Assembly: GCA_001910725.1 (NCBI GenBank)
Contig: MJGA01000005.1
Span: 1,054,001 to 1,118,000, forward strand
Source of the DNA: Phanerodontia chrysosporium
Lineage: Eukaryota; Basidiomycota; Agaricomycetes; Polyporales; Phanerochaetaceae
Direction of reading: 5' to 3'
DNA length: 64,000 nt
Positions 35,701 through 46,789 of this stretch are shown here, piece by piece (position 1 is the stretch's first letter; every line of letters begins with the position of its first letter). Made by a program: the position numbers and the translations under genes. The notes beneath the pieces are model-generated. The model saw only the letters and a program-made list of their open reading frames with translations. It was not told the DNA's origin and ran no database searches.

Positions 35701-36278
35701 CAGGGCGGGGCTGGAAGCATCCCCGAGATGGGAGTGCAAGTCCACAATACTGATGCATGTAAACAGAAATAGCGTACAAAGAGTATTTGAGTCACTTACC
35801 CAGGTGTCACCCAGGCGTTTTTCGCGTCGACGACCACGATATCGTCCCTGTAGGCATTCGCGAGTTTACGTGTCGTCTGGCCGATACCCTTGATGATACC
35901 CTTGTCGAGGAGTATGTCTGCATGAACAACTTCGGTCCCATTCTTGTCCCCGGTCCATATCTTCGCATTCTTGACAAGGATAGGCCTGGTTCCAGGGACA
36001 TACCGGTCAGATTGAGTACGCTTGGTGAAGTCCGATGGAGGGCCAGGCTTCGCATGTAGGGAACGGCAGCGAGCAACGGCAGCTGCCGCGTCTGCGGAGA
36101 GGTTGTTTCGAGCGTATGCCCTCCAGAAGTCTATGCCCTGGCCAAAGGCAAAACCGTAGACGATAACGAGGAAACACGCGAGAGCAGTGAGCGCAGGCAG
36201 GATCCGGATGGCTCGACGCCGAGGGCTGGACGCGCGATGGTACGACGCATGAGACGGCGGTGGGAGAGGCTTCTCCAT
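32727..36278 (-). CDS. Membrane-anchored two-domain amidohydrolase, copy 3
   Basis: This is a paralogue of copy 2 on the opposite strand. I place the start at 36278 (MEKPLPPPSHASYHRAS) because it aligns with the start of copy 2; a farther ATG at 36374 would overlap the neighbour's leader. A membrane helix follows (AIRILPALTALACFLVIVYG). The first domain shows ILVKNAKIWTG, VVVDAKNAWVTPG, IVDLHSHLGDASSPAL (near 35740), the glycine-rich SISGGVTTALVLPGSANAIG, IHCYETVDLDDVVR, SDHPVLDSRF and LVIWDSHPLALGATPVQVFI. The second domain runs from GLPPLEPKKELENVIFMNVK, through GGSLSPGLTTFGSPLG where the metal-binding HxH is absent, to KVVAVLRAKRGFVDLL. Here TLVVDTDSADII replaces the LVVHxxxADDI type of segment seen in active relatives. 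Introns are numerous and short. All segments I compared are intact, so unlike copy 1 there is no sign of decay. Confidence 0.82.
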
Positions 36279-36393
36279 GAGTGTGTCGGTCGCAAAGCCT
36301 CGAGCTCGTCGTGTGAGACGGCGAGCGACGAACTCGTGTGGACGACGCTGAGGAGGCGTTCCCGTTCCCCACATGCCTAATCTCGGTTGTGTG

Positions 36394-39300
36394 ATGCCGG
36401 CGCCAAACGTCAATCGCGCGCGCGTTGACGCGGAATGGCTTGGACCTCTCGAGTTTGACGCCAATTACTTCCGCCGGCCAGGCCGTCTGATCCTCGAACC
36501 CTTCCCACCCTCTGAACAATGCATGTTTGAGGTTCGCAATGCCCAGAAACCATGGCAGTTCGCGGCAGCCGGACTCGATGCCACAGTGGACGGCGATATC
36601 TGGTGCGTATATGCGATGTTCTATCCTTTCAATGAGCTTGACATTGTGGCGTGCACCGTCGAATGCAGATCGCTCTGAATCACCGTCTGGAACGCCTTCG
36701 CAAGATGAAATATTGGAATCTTCGCAGGAGATGCGCGATGAACTGATGAGCCCACCTCCTGCAATTCCCCAGAAGCGTAAACCGACGTCCGCGAGCGCGA
36801 CCAACAAACGGCCGAGGATCGCTGCAGACGAGGAGCAGGCAATACATGGTACGTCCGATATCTTCTTCCCATCTGCACGAGCTGCACATCAAAAATGGCC
36901 TCGCAAAGGCGATCTACCTGCTTCAGCACACGCGATACCGGGAAGGCGTGCTTCTGGTATACAGAACAAGTCTCGTCCAAGGCGTCGCGAGTCGGATGCA
37001 TTGATAAGTGCGTTCAGACAATTCAACAGTCGCATGGAAGACGACTCTGAAAGCATATCTCGTGCGCGGCAAGGTTCCGGAGCAGCAGGCACACGCGACA
37101 TGCCGTCTCAAATACGTGGTGCAAAGGAAACTAGAGGGAAGAAGCCGCTTCCCAAGCGAACTCAATTATCGTCCGCATCAACTACCCAGGGGGCTGCGAG
37201 TACCTCGACAAACCCACCCGTCGGCGCCAAGGAGAAAGGACTTACTCCTTTGTTAGCATCCAGTTTCACAAGTCCCACATCCTTGCCCTCTCCCAAAGCC
37301 GCCTCTCGCGGAAGGCATGGACCTGAGGAAAAGTCGAGTTCCACGAGCAATCTTGCAGAGCAAATGGGACGGCCACAGCTCAAGGCCAAAGGTAAGCATA
37401 CGGGTTCGACGAAACCAGAATGTACTGATCACTATCACAGAGCGAAGGAAGACCTTCCCATCCGCCAGTAAGAAGGCGACGAATGTCGACCCGGCAGGGA
37501 ATGACCACAACCGTCCGCTGCCCAAGCGTAAGCAGGAACGTCAGAGTGGAAACGTATCGTATGCTAACACACACAAGCAAACCCCACTAACAGGGTTACT
37601 ATTTCCCTGAAAGCCAGAAGCAAATATGCCGCTCAGGGTAAAGCAGACGACCCCATCGTGCTCACCGACTCTGACAACGACGGTAGGAGCATTATTTCTC
37701 CAACCTATCAGGTTCTCTGAATCAGTTCACATTCGACAGCGACACCACCGCCGGCCAAGAGTATTGCGAAGGAACTCGCAGTCATCGAGATAGTCGATTC
37801 AGACTCTGAGCACTCTAGGCATTCTGCCCTGCGGGAAGTGCCATCACCTGATAGACCGCAGCCGGCGGACGATGGTCCAGCCACCAGTAGCCCAGCATCC
37901 AAGGATCGCGGCGTGGACAACAAGTCAAAGCCCCCGAATGTTGGCAGCATCGTTCCAGCGCTCGATAGCATGGTGATTAGCCCTGTCTCAAAGCCGGCAC
38001 GGGAGGGTCATTCACGCAACCCCATCTCATCATCTATCCCTTCGGGTAGAACCCAAGATGCTGAGATGTTTCAGGCATGGGATGACCGCGACGGTAGCAA
38101 GTCGGGGGCAGTCAGTCGATCTTCAACGAGCAAGGCACGGGAGCGCACTGGTACCGATCCAGATGCCATGGACGTGGACACCCTGCGCTAAAACCTATCA
38201 CATCGCGAGCGATTCCCGCTGGGGAACGCGGTCACTTCCAAACGCCTCCTGGTTCCCCTTCAAGTCATTCTCAAACGGGTAATCGTTTGGGAACGTTATT
38301 TTCTGGCCCAAACGGGTTTTTCAAGAGCGTCCACGACCATCACAGTGAGAAAGAGCACTCCACTGTACTCTCACCTATCCAACGAAAGTCGCTCTCTCAG
38401 GCTCGCCCTCGGCTTAAAGCTCAGCCTTCCACGATGGTTATGACGTCTTCCGCGTTGCCTTCGCGGGCTTTGACGAGCACGCCTGGGTCGAGCAGCACAG
38501 TTCTAAGCCCCCATCTTCCGACGCGGGAGCCAGCTCAGGACACGAGTTACCTCCGTCCTCAGCGGAAGCATCTGTTCGGGGGAGCGACGAATCGCGGGCG
38601 CAGTCGCGCCCTCGGGCGGGCAGCATTCCCGAAGCTCCACCTGTTGCATGCCAAACTACGACGGGGGCCGCAGAGGTATGTTGTGTAGGATTTGACTTCC
38701 TGAGAGTGTTTGGTAATAACAACGGTGCCGATGATGAATAGTCCAATGCGTTGGCTTTATCCATCGGACAAGACAGCAAGGGAAGCAAGGCACTGAAGCA
38801 AACCCTGAAAGATGCCGAATTCACGATCGCTGAATACAAAGGCGAAGTCATCGATCTGACTCTATCAGACGACGAAGACATGGTTGACTTCTCTGTCATC
38901 GACGGCGACCCAGATCTTACAATCGCTTCGACGATACAGGTGATTGGACAGACCGCGCCCATGCTCTTCAATGAGACCGTGTCTGCCAGCGTTCCCAGTA
39001 AGAATGATCAGTCATGAATGGGGGAAAGCGAGAGGCTGACACCCCATCCAGACTTTGCTGCTCCGACCCCAGTCCACGCTATTGGGCCTGTTCTCAGCAG
39101 ACCGACACCAAGTTTGGCAGGCATTCGTGCTTTAAAAAAGAGGCAGCCCACGGTTACTGGACCTTCACCACCTTTGCGAGGCGTGAGCGTAGATAATGCA
39201 CCAGTCGCAGGACCTTCATCAGCTGGCTCGTCGGCTGCTACGAGCGCGTCCATGAATCCATCCGATGAGGACGTTCCATTAGCGAAAACAAGTCGGAGAG

Positions 39301-41177
39301 CCTCTGCCGTCTCACTTGAGTCAAACTCGGACGGCGTTACCTTGGGGGAGACAAGCGATGAACCAATGAAGCCGACGCAGCAGCGTGGTCGGTCTGGAAA
39401 GTCTCGCGTACTCGTCAGTCCCGCTCTTGAAGAGGACTCTGACGCGGATGCACTAGAAGCTGCGCAACTTCTTGTGGACAAGGATGATGACTCAGAGGTG
39501 TGTCATTTCTCGGAACGAATATTTCATTTGGACTGATTTACCGTTCAGTTCGTTGTAATGAAGCTGCCTCCGCATCAATTGTTGGACATTGATGAACATG
39601 TCCAGCCCGCCACGGGGCTCGTACGGTCCAAGCTGCGGCGGAACAGAAACACTGAAGAAACAATCGTACCTGCGATGGATAATGTTCACATCGACGATGA
39701 AGATTCAGACCTCGAAGATCCTTACGGTATGACGATCACTTGGGAAAAGAACGGACGCCGACTTGCGCTCGAATACGCCAACGTCAACTTGCGAGCACGC
39801 GACCTACCGTTCAACTTGCAAAACCGGATGATGGCTCTGCCGCTGGAAGCGCGTAGGGCGGATGGCTTGCAGCTCAAGGTCTTCCAGAGCATGATCAACG
39901 TCGGTACAGTCGACGATGAGCCCTTTGCGCCGGAGATCCACATTATCAACGACGTCGACGATGAGCTGACTCCACCGTTCGAGTTCCACTACACCAATAG
40001 AATGTACCACGGCGAGAACGTTCCCGGACCTGACGTGTACGGTCTAGAAGGATGCGACTGCGTAGGTGCCTGCGATCCTAGCAGCAAGACGTGCCCTTGC
40101 GTCCGAAAGCAGATGGAGGCCATGGAGAAAGCAGTTCTGGAGAAGTTGGACCGTGGTTTCGCGTATGGGCCGGATGGTCGTATCCGCACGGAGCACATGG
40201 AATATCCAATCTTTGAATGCAATGCCGCATGTCGATGCGACGACGAGTTCTGCCAAAACAGAGTTTGTGGTGCTCATCCATTTTATTGCCTAGAGATGCT
40301 GACAGGCTGCGTAGGTCGTACAGAAGGGGCGGAAGGTCAAAATTAACATCAAGAAAACTCCAAATAAAGGCTGGGGTAAGCCAAGTTCTATAACCTGACA
40401 TACACTATATGGTACTGACGACATTTAGGTGTGTTCGCTGGGCAGGCTATCTCAAAGAACACCTTTGTAGGGGTGTATGCGGGCGAATATCTCACTGATG
40501 CTGAAGGGCATCAGCGAGGCATGTGAGTCTGGTGGTAACTGAAAGAAAGGATCATTGTTGAATGACATTTCAGGATGTATGACGAGTTTGGGCGTACCTA
40601 TCTCTTCGACGTCGATTTCTGGCACTTGAAGCAACCACCGTTATGGGACGGAGATCCCGATGACTGGCAAGTAAAGTTCTGTGTTGACGCCTTTCACGCT
40701 GGTAACGTAAGTCTTCACCATGTCTGGTGTTCTTGTGTGTTTCTCATTGAAACGATTGCACGTAGTTCACGAGATTTCTGGTGAGCTTTACAAACATATT
40801 CACGTTCTCCAGTTAGCTGAAAGGACGTCGTAGAATCACTCGTGCGACCCAAACTGCCAGATTGTTCCTGTCTACATCAACGAGGCCAACATGGATAAGC
40901 CGCTCCTCACTATCTGGACGCAGAAGGCGGTAGCGGCAGGTGAGGAGTTGTGTTTCTCATATATCGGCGACCCCGCAGACCATCCGCCCCTGGTAAATAT
41001 AATTTTCGTTTCCTAAGACAACGCTAACATGATGAACGCCAACAGACAAGAAAGGAACGCAATTATCTACAGTCGATACATGCCCTTTGTCAATGCGGGA
41101 GCAAGAAATGCAAGGGTAGAATGTGGCTCATCGCTCCCGGGTCGGAGTCATCAAGTCGCGGAAGCAGCGAGGAATAG
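36394..41177 (+). CDS. H3K9-type SET-domain histone methyltransferase (SUV39/Clr4-like)
   Basis: The C-terminal part is unmistakable. A nine-cysteine pre-SET (YGLEGCDCVGACDPSSKTCP through FECNAACRCDDEFCQ, about 40045-40270) leads to the SET domain, with GVFAGQAISKNTFVGVYAGE, the catalytic-site NHSCDPNCQIVPVYINEANM and GEELCFSYIGDP (to about 40980). A post-SET with CQCGSKKCKGRMWL follows, and the stop TAG is at 41175-41177. This enzyme type methylates histone H3 lysine 9 to build heterochromatin. The long N-terminal part (about 36394-39500) is mostly disordered, lysine- and serine-rich, with at least three SUMO-interaction-like patches (VIDLTLSDDED, IEIVDSDSE, IVLTDSDND). I see no chromodomain, which Clr4 itself has. 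The join between EDSDADALEAAQLLVDKDD and FVVMKLPPHQLLDIDEHVQ is clear and supports one gene, but the first splice near 36605 is unresolved. The start at 36394 (MPAPNVNRARV) is preferred over 36373. Confidence 0.85.
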
Positions 41178-41437
41178 TTGATGATATGCCATGCTGGTCA
41201 CGACCTCATGACATTTTTAATTGATTTACAATTACTTCGAGAAATACTAGTACTTATGCTTAATGTTCCGTCTGCCTTGAACGAGAAACCAAGGCCTTCG
41301 TGGCGTCGGATTCCCACGCGGAATCCAAGGCGCCGACACTCACTGCCTGAACTTAGTACACTTCAACCGGAGGATGATTTCTATGGATACATGCACTCTA
41401 TTACCCATCACTCTTGGTTTTAAGGGTAGAATAGGGA

Positions 41438-43329
41438 TTATGACGATTCCTGTCCGGCGGCGCCCTCATCACTGTCGTCTTCGCTATCTCCCTGTTGAAC
41501 TGTCCAGTCCGAGACGTCCAATTTCTCGTTCCGGAATGACTCTGTGGAGAGAGGTTCACAATGCTGTGCTTGCCAAGATTGAAAGAAACCTACCGCCAGC
41601 CTCCACTTCGTAGCCAGCTTGTGTGACACACCTCGAGAGCTCGGCCTTCGCACCGACTGTGGTGTTTGTGCCTAGTATACAGCCGTCGAGTTTCGCGCTG
41701 CCGTCTATGTCAGGATAGATGCGTGCAAAAAGCAGTATTTTGTCTTACCCATCCTCAATCACACAATGGTCAAGGATGATGCATCCTACGATCTTGACCA
41801 TCTTGCCAATAACGCAGTGCTTTCCAATGACCGACTTCTTAATGCTCGTCTTTTCTGACACCTTCGTCGTATGGCCTATGATGGAGTCACTTGATATTTG
41901 CGCTTTAGGATCAATGAGTGCGCGGCTCTCGGGGTCAGTAGGAAGAGTCCACGACGCTTGATTGAGAAACTGCGGAATGTTCAGCACCAGCACGAATACG
42001 GTACGACACGGTGGACGGCTGTACATACGTGACGATTCAGGTCAAGGTAGTTTTGCAGGGTATTCGCGCGCGCTGCGTAGCCTTCAGAAGCACGATGGAT
42101 GACGACGCCAACGCGCAAGCTGACACCGTCATCTTGCTCCGCTAGTTCTACTGGCGAGGAGGTGGCGGTCCGGATATCGCCTCGTAAGTGTTCCCTGACA
42201 CTATGCGTATGCGATGGAATGTACGTCGTTGAGTGCTCGAGAGACATGTGGTGGGTCGGTGCATTAGATGGTGGGTATAAGACTAGAAGAATACGCGTCA
42301 AATACGCAGCGACGGTACCACCGTTCGAACACACTGTTTGCATATTTTGCGCGCTTGCGAGAAGAGTATTGCGGTTTGCACAGCCATGGTATGAACTCTT
42401 CCCGGAACGAATCGAACCCAGACTTTTCTTGCAGCGCGTCCAATACGGATCGCTTGCAGACGTACACATGTGCATCTTGCAAGCTCGCCGACATTTTGGC
42501 ACGGGGATATCTAGCCAACTCAATTAGTCTCGAGATGAAATTGAGGCTGATGACTCGCACCTTGTCAGAAGACTCATGGTCAGCTCGAGATTTTCGCTGT
42601 TACGGTCTCGATCATCTTCGGTGTCGACATGTAGCAAGGTTCCAGTGCGCTCATCCCATACCACGGGAAGCGAAGGTTCGGAAACTCCCCACTCTTCTGT
42701 AATGGCGCCCTTGTCGGGTTTTGGAACCTCATAAAATGTGGCAGTAGCAATTGCGCCATCATACGTAGATTCACCTCTAAACTTGTCGAGGACTTTGGAC
42801 AAGTTGAAGGAGGGAGACGGAACGAAGTCGCAAGGTAGGAGGACGAAGTCTCCGGTTATGCGATGCGCAAAATGCCGTAGGACATCACACGTGCCATCGC
42901 CTGTTTCCAAGGACTCATCGTAGACTTGAAGATCTATACGAAGCGAGGGGAACGAGGAAACTGAGGAGCCGGAGTGAATGTAGTGCGAGATCGCTGCCCT
43001 GTGAGGTGAAGGGCAGATGAGCAGCACATCTAGACGCGTTATCAGGAAGCGTACACATCAGAAGAGGCGCAGCAAGCGCACCTCTTATCCCAGAGCTCTC
43101 CAGCCACGACAGAGGATAGTCCAGCATGGGCTTATTGGCTATGGGTAGGAGAGCCTTCGGACATGGCTCCTCGCCATGATTGCTGGTCAGTGGGATGAGG
43201 CTATTGGACTTGTAAAGGTCAGCGCACGATGCAGGAGCTTCAGGATACTCACTCTGTACCAAAACCCGCAAGCACGATGGCGGTGAACTCCTGAGTAAGG
43301 ACCTTCACGGATGACTCGTCGAAGTCCAT
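41438..43329 (-). CDS. GCD1: Translation initiation factor eIF2B, gamma subunit
   Basis: eIF2B is the nucleotide exchange factor for eIF2; the gamma subunit pairs with epsilon and has a nucleotidyltransferase-like domain plus left-handed beta-helix repeats. The start at 43329 gives MDFDESSVKVLTQEFTAIVL then AGFGTE, the opening strand of that fold. PCPKALLPIANKPMLDYPLS (near 43130) and WLESSG follow, then GDFVLLPCDFVPSPSFNLSK and KPDKGAITEEWG. The beta-helix part shows SRALIDPKAQISSDSIIGHT and IKKSVIGKHCVIGKMVKIVG with CIILDHCVIEDG, classic hexapeptide repeats (about 41950-41745). The end is VQQGDSEDDSDEGAAGQESS. The N-terminus of the fold carries the family's degenerate GGxGT-like loop, as in other gamma subunits. 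It is divergent from the kinase gene, 187 bases between starts. Confidence 0.88.
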
Positions 43330-43516
43330 GGCGAAAGCGTAAATGCCAAACTGGGAAACTCGAATATTTGCGGTCGGACGCTTTGGCGCCCGGACATGCT
43401 CTACTACGACCAGGTTCGCCATGGCATTCGCCTCCTGAACTCCCCCTCGCTCTCTATTGCACGACGTTGACGTCCTCTCTTACGATTTGCATGATCTCTC
43501 GCCTCTTACCTTCGCC

Positions 43517-46499
43517 ATGGCCCCAACTCCGTCAGTCCATCAGCTCTACAGAAGGCTAGAGACCATCGGCAAAGGTGCATACGGCTCGGTACACAAGGGC
43601 GTAGAGATCGCCACTGGCAATGTAGTCGCGCTCAAGATCATCAATCTTGATACCGAGGACGACGATGTTGCGGATATCCAGCGAGAGGTCGCTCTACTCA
43701 CCCAGCTCCGGGATGCTCCCAACGTCACTCAGTACTATGGCTGCTTTCTCGACGGTCCCCGCGTGTGGATAGTGATGGAGTACGCTCAAGGTGGCAGCGT
43801 ACGCACTCTCATGAAAGCCTCTACAGACGGTACCATCGAAGAGAAATACGTCGCCGTGATCATTCGGGAGGTCTTGTTCGCCCTCAGCTACCTCCACAAG
43901 TCTGGCATCATTCACAGAGACTTGAAGGCTGCCAACATACTGGTTACCGCGGCAGGAAAAGTTATGATTTGTGATTTTGGTGTCTCAGCCCTCCTTGTCA
44001 CTGCGTCCAGTAAGCGTAACACCTTGGTCGGTACCCCGCATTGGATGGCTCCCGAAGTTGCCCACGGCTCGTCCTACGATGCAAAGGCCGACATCTGGAG
44101 TCTAGGCATCATGATATACGAGATGGTCAAGGGTAGCGTCCCAAACTCGCATATCGTGGATCAACACAAGCTGCTGCAGATGATTCCTCGCATGAAGCCC
44201 CCCCGCTTGATCGAAGGCGAAGGTAGCAAAGAGCTGAGGGAGTTCGTAGCGCATTGTTTGCGCGAGTCTCCCAATGATGTACGTCCTCCCAATCAACCTG
44301 CTATTATTTAGATGAATACTGAGTGCGAGCTCAGAGGCTCTCTGCCGACGACTTGCTCAAGACGAAGTATATGAAGGCCATCATCAAGGCTCCTCCGGTC
44401 ACGATCCTCAAGGACCTGATAGTTCGATACGAGGCTTGGCTTCAGGGTGGCGGCACTCGGGCCAGTGTTGCAGGATCCTTACCATGGGAGGAGGAAGAGG
44501 ACAGGGAGTGAGTTACTAGTGGTAATTTCCGATATCTCTCGGCCCTGACCCCGACCTTGTTAGGCTAAATGCTGCAGAGAGTGACGACGACGAAGAGGCT
44601 AGCTGGGAGTTCGATACAGTTCGCGCGCGCCCTTCCCTCGATTTGACTCAAACCGACTTCCTGTCAGCGAACGCGAACACATCTGACGAGACTCCCAATC
44701 CTACCATTCGGCCACCTGCTTCGAGGGTCCCTCCAACGCTTCGAATGCTCTTCGAGGATGGGGATGCCCCGCCTGAGCCTATCACTATCTCTGGTTTCGA
44801 TGCGCCCATTACACCAGTAGCCCCAAGTAGGGCATCTCTTCTGCCACCTCCATCTGTACCTGCGGCACGAGGTCGAAATCGATCGAAAGGAGGCGCGGCG
44901 TCACCTATTGAAGAGCAGGAAGATGTGCTCACCGCTAAGCAGCCTACCTTCCAGTTTCCCCCGCGGGCAGCTACTCCGCGAACAGCCCGGAAACTATCCA
45001 CTGCTGATACTCGCGAAGACGATGATTCTTTGTCGGTCAGGGACCGGCATCCACCTTTGGGACCTGGCATCCCTTCCAGGCGAAGCCCGAGCAGGCAGAG
45101 CTCTCGAGCACCGTCGCCACAATCTAGTCCGGTCCGAGCAGGGTTGAGGACAGAGTCTCCGTATCAAGAGATCGAGATTCCTACCCTACCTGAGGCTAAT
45201 CTCCAGAAGAATACACCTCCGCCAATAGTGTTTTCCATGTCCTCTCCAGATCGCTCTACTGCCCACGAAAGCCGGCCTCGTATGAACCGACAGCGATCAA
45301 AAAGTAATACTGTCGACTCACCGCCTAGTTTCAAGACAAGTCACGATTGGAATATTCGCTCGCAATCCACGTTCCAATTCCCGCCTCCTGGTTTCGCTCA
45401 ACCATCAACTCCTCCGCCGTTATCAGCTCCCGTAACACGCACCCACAGCCGTGTATCGCCCACGCATGCAAGCGTCTCCACCATTTCCACAGTATCACGG
45501 ACTTCCCACCAGTTCACCGGTTCCCTGGATGCCTCGACGAGTGGGCGGCGATACCAACCGCCTGGTCCTGTTCCTACGGGACCGCTGCCTACGCCCCCGC
45601 CTGTTATGAGGTCGCGATCGGCAGCGCCGTTTGGCGAGCCATCGTGGCACACTTCTACTCCTAGTTCTGCTGGGCCAGAGGCGGCTGTGCAAGCGATACC
45701 CAGGAAACCAAGCATGACCCGCCTGGCGTCATTGCCGGTCATGGAGACAGTACAGACGCCTTCGAAACCCTGGACATTCGGTCGGCCAGAAAGAAGCGGA
45801 AGCTTGGACACTGCGCCCCCCTTGCCAGGGCTTCGGGATGTGCTCAAGGTTAGTATGCGAGCCGTCTTGATTGTCGTACGTCATTGACCGTACAATTAGA
45901 TACCCTCGTTGACCTCGGAACATCGATTGGGAATTTCGGATTTACTCCCTCCTTCGCCATCTGCGGCACCTCCATCATCGAAGCCATCCCCTTCGCCTAG
46001 TCCATTGGGATCGTCCACACCAGCAGACACTACACAACTAAGCCCGCGAACGCTACCCTTCTCGAATACCGCAGCATCGTCGTCTTCCACCTCGCTCAAC
46101 TCCATCTCCTCACTGTCACATTCCCTCAATGGCGATCACGTTCCACCCCTTCCTACGACGCACGGTCGTTCGCAGTCGTTCGGTGCGTCTCACCACGGGT
46201 TCCCGTCCTCACAGGCATCTTCGCACCTGTCTGGTTTGCACACGAACGGTGTCGCCGCAGGGGGTCCTGCCCTCCGCCCGCTCGATTTTGCTACGCTCCT
46301 GCAAAGCAACGACATCATGCACGCAGAACTTGCACGCACAGTCGACGACCTCGCGCAGTGGCTAGGCGTAGTCGAAGCCGGGCTCGGACAGTTGCTGGAT
46401 GGTGGCGAAGATACAATCGAGGAAGAGGCCGAGCTAGAAGATATTTTCGCTCGTGCTCAAGCAACGCAGCACGCTGAACCGGTGGATGTGCAGCCCTAG
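43517..46499 (+). CDS. Ste20/GCK-family protein kinase (Nak1/Kic1-like)
   Basis: The kinase domain is at the N-terminus, as in germinal-centre kinases: LYRRLETIGKGAYGSVHKGV (glycine loop), VALKIINLD (catalytic Lys), YLHKSGIIHRDLKAANILV (catalytic loop), ICDFGVSALL (DFG), LVGTPHWMAPEVAHG (activation segment and APE) and ADIWSLGIMIYEMVKG. All catalytic residues are present, so it should be active. An intron at 44279 joins ESPND to RLSADDLLKTKYMKAI. The following 600 residues are disordered, Ser/Pro/Thr-rich, ending with a short helical segment (FATLLQSNDIMHAELARTVD, AQWLGVVEAGLGQLLDGGED) that could be a dimerisation or partner-binding helix. The closest types are S. pombe Nak1, yeast Kic1 and Ustilago Don3, which act in polarity, MOR/RAM signalling or cytokinesis. 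Assignment among them is an inference. The total is about 930 residues. It is tail-to-tail with MET14. Confidence 0.88.
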
Positions 46500-46789
46500 G
46501 CCCTGCTATCCACAGCGCTGGACGCTCCCAACGCGGTTCCTCTCATTTTCACTCCCCCTATCTCTCGAACTCTGTAATTCTCTTTCGTTCTCGTTTCCTG
46601 TCTCACTGCTCGTGCTGTCTAGTGTGTAATTAGTTCACTCAACCGGGCGTTTGGGTTTGGCCGACCATATTAGAGCATACAAACGTAATACACAGCAATG
46701 TAAATAGTAGTGCACATCCGACGCAGTCTATTCTGACATGCATTTCCTCGTCATAACCTTATTTTTCCCGACCCTCAACCGGCGGTAGT

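Noticed and set aside
36373..36393. Earlier ATG for the SET gene and for amidohydrolase copy 3 (36374)
   Set aside because: Copy 3 aligns with copy 2 only from 36278, and the residues before it are non-conserved; the SET start at 36394 gives less overlap. It remains possible.
39558..41177. SET domain as a separate gene from the disordered upstream region
   Set aside because: The exon ending LLVDKDDDSE joins in phase across a good intron to FVVMKLPPHQ, so a single gene is more likely.
1694..41177. HDA1 and the SET methyltransferase as a silencing gene cluster
   Set aside because: They are more than 30 kb apart with many unrelated housekeeping genes between them; co-location is probably chance.
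42400..42440. T-arm-like GGTTCGATTC on the minus strand, suggesting a tRNA
   Set aside because: It lies inside the eIF2B gamma coding sequence (KSGFDSFREEF) and no acceptor stem or anticodon arm pairs around it.
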